Of a stretch of DNA of 64,000 nt, positions 55,623 through 64,000 are shown one piece after another. The DNA comes from Benincasa hispida (Eukaryota > Streptophyta > Magnoliopsida > Cucurbitales > Cucurbitaceae). A program made the translations under genes and the position numbers. Under the pieces are notes generated by a model that ran no database searches, was not told the DNA's origin, and worked only from the letters and a program-made list of their open reading frames with translations. The DNA lies in the NCBI RefSeq assembly GCF_009727055.1, contig NC_052358.1:47777802-47841801 (forward strand), read 5' to 3'. Every line of letters starts with the position of its first letter. Within the stretch, counting starts at the first letter, position 1.

Positions 55623-55946
55623 GGCTAAATTTGATTGAAGCAAGAGGAGAAGGACTTCGAACAAATTTTCAGTCTTGATATTGATCTAGAAGTAGTAAAC
55701 TTCAATGCTTGAATGAGAATATGTGAGAGGATTTAAGTTGGAGATTAGTTGTTTGTTTGGTGTGTGTATATAAAGAATGAGAAAAGAGAAGATGTGAGAA
55801 CATATGAATAGAAGATAGGAAACCAAGAAAGTTGGCTTCATCAATGGCTCACATGGGTTGCTTCATTGGTTGAGGTACATTCATTTTCTCATTTGCACCA
55901 ATTTCTGGTAAGCTGGCCCCATCTGTCATAATATCTGAAGTTATGT
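55623..55946 (-). promoter_or_regulatory. Promoter of SAUR beta copy 4
   Basis: TATA box TTTATATA at 55767-55774, about 145 bp from the start. The conserved beta block is at 55848-55946 but is the most diverged of the three (TCTGTCATAATATCTGAAGT for TTGTCCCAATAAATGAAGT), and the TCP-like site reads TGGCCCCA. Confidence 0.55.
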
Positions 55947-56017
55947 TCCAAACAAAATGGGACACAAAAATTTATAGCTATTTCAATTAACATTAAAATC
56001 ATGTCAAGAAAACTAGA

Positions 56018-56318
56018 GATTCATTTGGTAACCATTTCTTTTTTTGTATTCTGTTTTTGAAAACTAAGTCAATAGACACTATTTCTACCTCTAAATTTCT
56101 TTATTTGTTATCTACCTTTTATTAATGGTTTAAAAAACCAAGCCAAAATCTAAAAAAAAAAAAATATAACTTTTAAAAATATGTTTTTGTTTTTTAAATT
56201 TGACGAAAAATTCAACTATTGTATTTAAGAAATATGCAAATCATTATAAGAAAGGGAAAGAAACTAGGCTTAATTTTCAAAAACAAAAAATCAAAAACGA
56301 AATGGTTACCGAATGAAG
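56018..56318. mobile_element. Harbinger-like (Tourist) MITE, copy 3
   Basis: Terminal inverted repeats GATTCATTTGGTAACCATTT and AAATGGTTACCGAATGAAGC. Interior shares AAACTAAG-CAATAGACACTA, CTACCTCTAAATTTCTT and GGTTTAAAAAACCAAGCC with the copies at 4.6k and 37.6k. The 3-bp target duplication is not evident. Confidence 0.7.
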
Positions 56319-57009
56319 CTTAAATTACTCCAATAATCGATCTTCAATATGTGAAGTGTAGCTTTATGTTATGATAATATTTTGATTAAGAATGTGATAA
56401 TAGTTTCGTATCAGATAAAAGTTGAGATGAGATAATTTAGTTCGTTAAATATTTAAAATTATCAATCACCCAATCTTTTAATCATTTATCTAATAGAAAA
56501 GGTTATTTGGTCATTTTTCAAAATGACTATATAAATTTAACTATTATGATTATATCACAACATGTCCATTCACATTTAAAATTTCCTAAAACTTCATAAA
56601 ACTTAAAGATGTATAAAAAAGTGTCTAAAAGAGTCTTCACTTTTTAGAAACCCATAACACACATTCTATTGATTTGAACATAAGTGAGCTAGTTAAGACC
56701 TAATATTTTGTATATCAATAAATATATTAGTTATAGAACTTACGTATCAAATTTACCTTTCAATTAGTGATTTGAAAAAATGCACAAAAATGCAGTCGTT
56801 GTACCATCCTCGTTTCAAATGAGAGAAGCTCCTCCCTTATTGGAGTATAAGATGGAAGAGGGAGAATGAATATATATCTATATCTCTATCTATCTATATC
56901 TATCTATCTATATATATTTATTTATTTATTTATTTAATAATGAAACACAAAAAGCATAAGAGTAGAGAAATCAAACAAAAAGATTTTGTGGTTTACGAAG
57001 ATCAATTTT
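56319..57009. other. No gene recognised; microsatellite
   Basis: AT-rich sequence. A compound microsatellite of TATC/TA/TTTA units lies at 56877-56935. Confidence 0.5.
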
Positions 57010-57120
57010 TATTAGAAAAAAAATATCATATTATAGATTTAGAGTCAACAATAGAGTTAGAGAGTTTATCTAACTTATCCCTTTAAAACACAGAGCCAAA
57101 ACCGTAAATAACATAATTAT
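57010..57120 (-). repeat. Dispersed LTR-like repeat, copy 5 (inverted, partial)
   Basis: TAGAGTTAGAGAGTTTATCT, CCCTTTAAAACACAGAGCC and AAACCGTAAATAACATAAT correspond to the reverse of the start of the family seen at 34700-34938; the AATAATA and terminal parts are diverged. Confidence 0.5.
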
Positions 57121-58170
57121 GAATACGTCCTATGCTTGATCATTCAAAGCAAATAACAGATTCAAAATATTCCAACACACACATATATATATACACGACG
57201 ATGTGAGAAGTAGCGAGGAAAGAGGAGAGGTAGAAGTGAAAAAAGAAAAGAGATATATCTATATATTATAAATCTCTTGTCCTTTATGTTAGCTAAAATA
57301 ATAAAAGAGTTGATAGGATACCAAATAACCACATGTATTGTCATAGCAAATATAGCTCAACTGACGCATGTGCATGTTAAGTAATTACATATATCGGTTA
57401 AATAAAGAACTGTAGATAAAAAATTTAAGTACAATTAGTTTTCTTTTAATATGGTTAATATTTGATTTCAAGAATGATTTTAAAATTACTATATTCCTAA
57501 AATTGACATTTTTGTTTTTTTAAAAACTGATCAATACATAAATGGGAAAAAATTCACTTAAAAGAAAAAGAAAGAAAGAAAGTGGGGCAATTTTGTGGGG
57601 TTGATTCTAGAATGTTCACCCTTCTAAAAGCACATTTCAACTCGTTATTTAAAAAAAAAAAAAATCAATTATAAATGATTTTCTTAATATTTGCCAAACA
57701 TCAAATTTTGAAAGAAGAATGATTTTGACAATGGAGGTAAAAATCACTCTAAAACATATTCAAAAGTTAAGTTCAATATTAGTTTTGATGAAAATTAGTA
57801 AATAAAATTAGTTAAGAATAATTTAAAAAAATTGTATTGTATGACAAATACATTTTAAGAAACTAAAGTCATGATTTTAACTTTTTTGTAATTGTAAGTG
57901 TGACAATCACATAGAAATCAGATAGTCATCGCATAACAATCACATCGAAATCAAATAGCAATCAAATTTTCAAGTGGAAGTTTTTTGACGTGTTTGCAAA
58001 ACAGCAAAACCTAAGCACACGCGCCCAATTTTTATTATTTTTTTTCTTATTAAAGTTGTAATTGTCCCATAATTAAATAAACCTTTGTTAATATTTCCCT
58101 CATAGTTTTTTTTTTTTTTTTGAAAAAAAATTCCCTCAATTAATTTCATAAATATATTTAAAATAATCTA
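57121..58170. other. No gene recognised
   Basis: AT-rich DNA with poly-A near 57650 and a short array around 57900-57965 of the word ACAATCACAT.GAAATCA repeated about twice. No coding region is supported. Confidence 0.4.
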
Positions 58171-58438
58171 GGTTAAATTACAAATTTAATCTATTTGGAG
58201 AAAGTTAGAAGTCAATTTCCATAAATTTTTTTTAAGTTATCCGTAGTTTTAAAAGTTAGAATCTAGTTCTTATGGTTTGAAACCTCAAACGTAATTTCTA
58301 TGATTTGAATAGAATTTTCATAAATAATCTCTTGTAAAGGGACTGAAGATTTTATCAAACTATAGAGACTAAATTCTAATTATAAATCATAATGACTAAA
58401 TTCTAACTTTTTATGAATACTAAATTTGCAATTTAATC
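58171..58438. mobile_element. MITE with GGTTAAATTACAAATTTA ends
   Basis: About 268 bp with inverted termini GGTTAAATTACAAATTTA and TAAATTTGCAATTTAATC (16 of 18 match). The interior has the repeated TTAGAATCTAG / ACTAAATTCTAA words usual in this MITE type. The target duplication is unclear. Confidence 0.6.
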
Positions 58439-58494
58439 AATCATTGTTATATTATTTTAATACTTAAAAAAAAATCTAATACTAACTCATTTTC

Positions 58495-60077
58495 GATTTT
58501 TTTAAAAAATAATATTTTTTTAATAAATAATGACAAAAATAGGATTGGAGGGAAAGTATTCCCAAAAATAGGTTTTTAAATCGTGTACTGGGTACATGAT
58601 TACACCTTAATTGTGTACCGGGTACACGATTAACTCTAAATCGTGTACCGGGTACACCAGTCCCTGGCCACCTGGCACGTGCAGTCTACCGTGGCAGTCA
58701 TGCAGGGTTGATTGAGGAAATCGTGTACTCGGTACACGATTATCTTAAGTCGTGTACCCAGTACACGATTTCCTCGCCATTAAATCGACGCCCCCGCCTC
58801 TTCTTCCTCATCGAGACGTTCTACCTTCTTCTTCCTCACCAATAACTTCGACCGATTCTCCTCCATTTTGCTTTCTGCCTTTCAAAATCTTGCTGATTTT
58901 CCTCACCGAGTCCTCGATTTTTCTCACCGAGTCCTCCATTTGTTCATCCGTCCAAAATCGTCCGAATGCTTCTGTGGTAAAATTCTTTCTCTAGTTGTTT
59001 TTCAATATATTTTAAACTTAGAAATATATGTATTGTTGGGCTGATCTTATATGTATTTGTTGGACTGATCTTATATGTATATGTTTGTAGATCTTAAATC
59101 TTAGATCTTATACTTTTTTTATTTGTTTGGGCTGGCATCAAATCCATGCGGAATATTTATCTTATTGGCATGAACCATGATCGTTGTGCACAGGTAGAAT
59201 TAACAAATGGGTCAGCTGTATCAGACGACTACTACAATTCGATCACGAGACGATTTATCACACCTCGGCGCTTACTATTACTGCATGGTAAGAGATTTAA
59301 AATCAGATATTTTTCATATATATGATATGAATATTTTTTAATATTTATTTTCTTTTATTGTACAGAATAATTTTATCGGCGATGTTCAACGATATTTAGT
59401 GCAGAACAAATTACTAGAATTGGGTTCAATGTGTCAGTAAACATTGGTCAACGTAGAAGGTATTATTCAACAAACAAGACGACTCAATGTTGCTGACACC
59501 GATCGTAGACGTATTCATCGTAGACGACAGCGACAACAGGGTGAACCTAATTTAGAGGGACATGAAGACAACCCCATGAGGGGTAAGGGCTAGAGGGTTG
59601 TTTAAAATCCCACATTGTATCATTTTCAAATTGTAAATTTAAGAACTAATTGTAAATATTCTTTAATATCATGGTATTTTTTTTTAATATGAGTGTAAGA
59701 TGTTTTCGTTGTAGATTATATATATAATTAGGTTTAATAATGAAGGAATTTGTGGACCAATTTCTAAAGCTTTAATATTGTTATAAATCTACAATTAAAA
59801 AAATAGTCAACAAAATTTTTAAAAAAAAAAATTATAAGCAAACCGTGGACGAGTTTGCTTGACCAGACAACCAGTCAGCCGACGTGGTGCTGATTGGATT
59901 AAACAATACTCGTGTACCGGGTACACGAGTATGTCACATGGAAATCGTGTACCCGGTACACGATTCCACTACCCTATTTTGTCAATAGTTTCCCAAAATA
60001 TCTATTCTTAAAAATTGTTCCCTCCAACCCTATTTTTATCATTATTTATTAAAAAAAATATTACTTTTAAAAAAATC
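58495..60077. mobile_element. Mutator-like element with seven palindromic motifs
   Basis: 1583 bp flanked by perfect 9-bp repeats CTCATTTTC (58486-58494 and 60078-60086). Terminal inverted repeats of about 60 bp (58495-58555, 60018-60077) begin GATTTTTTTAAAA and include ATAAATAATGA(C/T)AAAAATAGG and TTGGAGGGAA. Inside each end lie copies of a palindrome close to TCGTGTACCGGGTACACGA: five on the left (58581, 58611, 58641, 58721, 58750) and two on the right (59910, 59945). No transposase is present. A frame at 58752-58994 is proline/serine rich with a tandem FLTESSI, without known motif. At 59458-59593 an Arg-rich stretch (DTDRRRIHRRRQRQQGEPNL) may be the end of a captured or PMD/MAIN-like gene; that is a guess. 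Confidence 0.85.
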
Positions 60078-60680
60078 CTCATTTTCCATACCATCCAAAT
60101 ATAAACTTAACCATTATGTATATATACAATGAATCAAAAGTTAAATAAAAACGAGCTCAACATAGATATTAAAAAGGCTAAATTATAACAAAGATGTCCC
60201 TAAACTTTATACTTTGTATAAAAAATACCCCTAGAATTCAAAAGTTTCAAAAATACCTAAAGTTAAAAAATAGTTCAAAAAATACCATTGTCGTTAGTTT
60301 TGGGTGAAACGGTTAAAGTTTTATTTCAAAAATACCCATGAACTTTCAAAAGTTTCAAAAATACCCTTAACTTAATAAAAATTAAAAAATACCTCCACCA
60401 TTAGTATTTGAACAAAAACCATTAATTCTCCATGAGAAAAATAACTTTAAAAATTAAAACAAAAAGTTAAAGGATCCATAAATTTTGTTGATGAGTGAGA
60501 TCACCCACATGAGACTTGGACCTAGGTCTAAAGGAGGTTGGAAAGCAAATTTACCATTGGGCTAACTAATGATTTTGATATTATGCCAGTCTTATATATA
60601 TATAGAGAGAGAGAGCATAAAGTTGAGGGGGGAGCTCGAGTCCCTTGGACCTATACTAAATCTGTCTCTGATGTTGGTCA

Positions 60681-62640
60681 TGATAGAAGTAGGATGCATA
60701 CAGGTGAAGAATTCAGGATCATTAAGCACTCTAAATCATTTATTTTAGCATCAAAATTAGCATGTTCATAGAATATCAAGAGGGTTTTAGAAATACCTTT
60801 GAAGAATTCCTTTGATCCACGAATTCAGCTCCAATTTCCGGTCCAAATGTATAGTAGACTACCAACAGATCTTTCCTATTATTCTCTTGAACCTTAAATT
60901 GAGTTGTGGGACTCAAAAAATGGATAGAATTTGGAGGGAATTTTGTAGAGAAAAGCTGGTTTTTCTTGAAGTTTGGAGAACTCTTCTTCAAGTATCAAAG
61001 AACTTCAGCTTTCATGGATCAATTTCTTCATAAAACCATAGTGGTTTTGTTCACATTCCTCATGCAAACTCATTGCTTTTAAGTAGGATAGCTGCTACTT
61101 CAGAATTTTAGTGGAATTTGTGTTGTTTGTGTAAGTGGAAAAATCCCACATTTAGTGGGTTTTCACAACTTTTCAAATTTAACTTATTTTTAATCAAATT
61201 AAAATTGAATTTCAAATTTTCAAAATCAATTCTATTTCAAAATTGATAAAAATAATTTAATTGAATTTTCATTAAAATTCAATTTTAATCCAATTTTCCA
61301 AAGAATTAATTTAAACAAAAAAATGATTTTCTAAATTTGAATTTTCACAAAATTCAAAATTTTAATTTTTAATTTAATTGATTTAATTAATTAAACAATT
61401 TAATTAATTTAATATTTATATTAAATTAGTTAAATGTCAATTTCATAACCATGAATCTCTATTCATGAAATTAATATTTAAATCATATTTAAATATTGTC
61501 CAATTCTCCAATTTTGTTTAATTCGATAATTAAACATGTAATTATATCGCATATAATTATTAATTCCCTTTAATTTGAATTTGAACGTTTCAAATTAATT
61601 CATCACGTTATTCTAAGGTTTATTCTGGTTGTGAGCTAGTAAGGGTACCTAATGTAACCTACAGATCATGGGCTCCAATGATTCAAGATTAACAAGCTAA
61701 ACTATTTAACCTAATTAACCAAAATTTATTAACTACCGGGTCACTTCACTAAAGCCCAGTAGTTGCAGTTCCGTAGATATATTGTGTCCACTCGATATAA
61801 CCATAATTAGTAAGTTAATCATTCACAGGTTATTTGTAATAATGATTGGGTCAATAGCTATTTTACCCTTGAGATTACCTTTTGTTTCTTAAATCCCACC
61901 GTTCCTCTAATGAACAATTGATTTGTGATCCAATACCCGAGTTTCTCTTAGGCCAATGAGAGGGTGGGTGCCCCTTATTCAAGACTCAAAGTCAGCACTT
62001 AAGGGATCAACCTCTCTATTATCCCTAGAAGTAGGTAGGGGTGAATTCCATCTTGCACCCTATGTCCTCAGCTATCTATCCGGTCTTACTAGAAAGTTTA
62101 TTGAGCCAGCGTTGTTGAGCCAACCAATTCATAGTTTGCTTAGGATTAAGGTTAAGTTACCTAGGTTGTCGCTTTGAAATAGTTAGTCTTAAATAGTAAA
62201 CAACGTTATAAAGTAAAAGTGACTTATTTCTTGGTCCGATCTTATATAAACTCTTTACATATGATGCCCCCACTCCTCATGTCTCCATATAAATGAATCA
62301 GGATCACTTTGTTTGTAGCACTTTACAACATTTATAACATCCACAAAGTAGGCCACATTCGATAGTGTCCCTAGAATAAGGTACCCAGCCTTATCCGTAT
62401 TCTATAGACCATTTTGGTCATCTACCCGAACTTGATTCACTCTTATGTCTCCATATAAAATTCAAGTATTCACGTACTAGCCATGGATCTTTAGTTTATT
62501 GGATTTATTTCTAAAACGAAATGAGCAATTGATATATTCAATAACAACTTTATTGAATCAAACTTCAATAACATCTTTATTGATTAACAGAATAAGTTAA
62601 TTGTTTACAAACCACGAGTTTTAGGACATAAAACCCAACA
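60681..62640 (-). mobile_element. A-family solo LTR
   Basis: 1960 bp on the minus strand, starting TGTTGGGTTTTATGTCCTAA at 62640 and ending CTACTTCTATCA at 60681. Flanks GGTCA (60676-60680) and GATCA (62641-62645) form a target duplication with one change. It keeps all ordered words of the A family. The plus-strand frames in it (for example 61956-62177) are accidental. Confidence 0.88.
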
Positions 62641-63140
62641 GATCAATCTATTTGAAGTTCTTTTAAGTTCGAAAAGAACCAATTTTAAAATAAATTATAC
62701 AAATATCCTCATTTTTTTCATATAGACACTCTCATATTTCTTTTAATTTTCTAATTCTTAGCTTACATCAATTTTCTCAACAACCAAAATAAAAACAAAA
62801 TTTTAAGTTAAAACATAAAATCTCATAAAACCCCACAAAATTTCACAACATTCCAAAATCAAAATCTCCTTTTAAATATACCAAAGAAATAAATAATCAA
62901 AATAAAAAAATATTTGGCTATTAACATACACACAACTACTATCGTACAATTTTGTTAAAATATACAAGTCTTAAAATCATTTGGTACTTTATTTATATTC
63001 TTTCTTCTTATTGTAGTTCACATACCTTAATTAAAGTATGCAATTTTATTTATTTATTTATTTATTTTAGATAAACAAGTGTCAAATAGTTAACAAAATG
63101 AGGAGTAAGAGTGTATTGAAGAAGGGAGGTAAGGTTGGCA

Positions 63141-63338
63141 ATGGGGTCGGGGTGGGGTTCCTCCACCCCCGTTCCCGCTGATGGGAGAATTTAGCGGGGA
63201 CGAGGGCGGGCATTCCCCGTCAAGGAAACAGGTTTCTCAATGGGGTCGGGGTGGGGTTCCTCCACCCCCGTTCCCGCTGATGGGAGAATTTAGCGGGGAC
63301 GAGGGCGGACATTCCCCGTCAAGGAAACAGGTTTCTCC
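63141..63338. repeat. 99-bp tandem duplication in hAT element
   Basis: Two units, 63141-63239 and 63240-63338, each starting ATGGGGTCGGGGTGGGGTTC and ending AAACAGGTTTCTC. They differ at one internal position (GGCGGGC versus GGCGGAC). Each unit also contains CCACCCCCGTTCCCGC against GCGGGGACGAGGGCGG, an internal complementarity. Confidence 0.92.
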
Positions 63339-63488
63339 ATGGGGACCTTTTTTTTTTAAAAAAAAAAATTCCTAAAATTTTCTTTGGTTTGGGCTTGGAC
63401 ACTTTAATTGGGCTTAGATGGGATTAAATGAAAAATCAAACTAAATGTAAAAAAGTTAAAATACCTAATATATATTAAAGAACTAATC

Positions 63489-63509
63489 GGGGCGGGGTTG
63501 GGGTTAGGG
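63489..63509 (+). other. Potential G-quadruplex
   Basis: Four G-runs of three or four in 21 bases (GGGGCGGGGTTGGGG then TTAGGG), fitting the G3+N1-7 pattern, and continued by another GGG. Formation is only a prediction. Confidence 0.6.
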
Positions 63510-64000
63510 ACGGGTCAGGGATACCCTTTAGCCTTCCCATTCCGGCCTCGTTCCCAATTTGATCTCATTCTCGGTCAAATCAGGGATTGCTCGTCCTGAT
63601 CGAGGCGGGCCCTCGGGGACTCGACCCTCGGGGAATTTTGTCAACCCTAAAGGGAGGGGAGAAAAAGAAGAAAAATAGAGAGGAAAAATGGTATTAATGG
63701 TTTCGATTCATATAATAGGAAGAGTGTTTTTTATTTTTTTTCTAAAGTATAAGTATATTTTTGAAACTTTTGAAAGTTCAAGGGTATTTTTGCAACAAAA
63801 CTTTAATGGTTTCCTTGAAAAACTAGCAAAAAAGGTATTTTTTGAAAGTTTAGAGGTACCATTTTGAAAGTTTGGAGGTACCTATGAAACTTTTGAAACT
63901 TCAGAAGCATTTTTGACACAAAATGTAAAGTTCATGGGTATTTTTTTTGTAATTTAGCCTATTAAAAAAAAATTAGAAAACCAAACCAAACCAATTTGAT

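Larger units (their letters stand above)
63130..63648. mobile_element. Non-autonomous hAT element, G-rich
   Basis: 519 bp with perfect 8-bp flanking repeats AAGGGAGG (63122-63129 and 63649-63656) and inverted ends TAAGGTTGGCAA / TTGTCAACCCTA (10 of 12). The TAGGGTTG(A/G)CAA end is typical of plant hAT elements. It carries a 99-bp tandem duplication at the left, G-runs in the middle and no transposase. Confidence 0.85.
60176..63959. mobile_element. Large Mutator-like element hosting other transposons
   Basis: Flanked by perfect 9-bp repeats TATTAAAAA (60167-60175 and 63960-63968). Long, diverged terminal inverted repeats of about 110-130 bp start GGCTAAATTA and include ACTTTA-A-TTTGTATAAAAAATACCC / reverse words AGTTCATGGGTATTTTTTTT and TTTCAAAAGTTTCAAAA-type repeats. 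No transposase is present. Its interior is mostly later insertions: a solo LTR (60681-62640) and an hAT element (63130-63648). The remaining sequence 60430-60680 and 62646-63120 contains no gene I recognise. Confidence 0.75.

Noticed and set aside
58752..58994. Proline/serine-rich protein inside the Mutator-like element
   Set aside because: Contains a chance tandem repeat, but no domain; the frame runs over the palindrome region and into AT-rich DNA. I mention it only within the element.
60600..60660. SINE or tRNA-like B box (CTCGAGTCCC)
   Set aside because: No A box at the right distance and no poly-A or target duplication.

Overview
The window looks like nuclear DNA of a eudicot plant, most likely a cucurbit. 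It is AT-rich, its only host genes are intronless SAUR (small auxin-up RNA) genes of the 97-98 residue class, and most of the rest is layered transposons. The cucurbit placement rests on my recollection of close SAUR relatives; no search was run.

Host genes. Four SAUR genes look intact, all on the minus strand: 3326-3619, 6744-7037, 42116-42409 and 38886-39179; a fifth intact one is at 55326-55622. Three more are dead: a 3' relic at 5281-5356, one split by a retrotransposon (28461-28534 plus 33886-34111), and an inverted plus-strand 5' fragment at 35211-35325. By protein they form two subgroups: alpha (HPQGGL, 3.4k, 5.3k relic, 6.9k, 42.2k) and beta (HPTG[GR]L or its remnant, 28.5/34k, 35.2k, 39.0k, 55.4k). 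Within each subgroup homology continues into the promoter and 3' flank, so the cluster grew by local segmental duplication. The proteins are expected to inhibit PP2C-D phosphatases and so keep plasma-membrane proton pumps active during cell expansion.

Transposon layers. Element M, a decayed minus-strand Ty1/copia element with 165-bp LTRs (7399-26576), sits upstream of the 6.9k SAUR. A second copia element, A (10302-22590, plus strand, perfect TTTCA target duplications), is nested in M's reverse transcriptase. A's 5' LTR holds a solo LTR of another family (11186-13315) and a fold-back MITE (13815-14038). Element B (28535-33885) lies inside a SAUR reading frame. Element D (43926-51647) is a third copia element with a minus-strand A-family solo LTR (48505-50482) in its RNase H region. 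Further right are a probable gypsy-type solo LTR (51966-54749), a TRIM (54859-55122), a Mutator-like element with seven copies of a palindrome (58495-60077), and a larger Mutator-like element (60176-63959) that carries a solo LTR and a G-rich hAT element. A deletion derivative of a ZMYM1-like hAT transposase gene is at 36008-36504.

Data quality. At 10997-11034 two Tn5 mosaic ends lie head to head. This is the circularisation junction of a Nextera mate-pair library and marks an assembly error, with a duplicated flank.

No rRNA, tRNA, CRISPR or bacterial-type system was found. All coordinates and duplications were read by eye; relations between families are inferences without database support.
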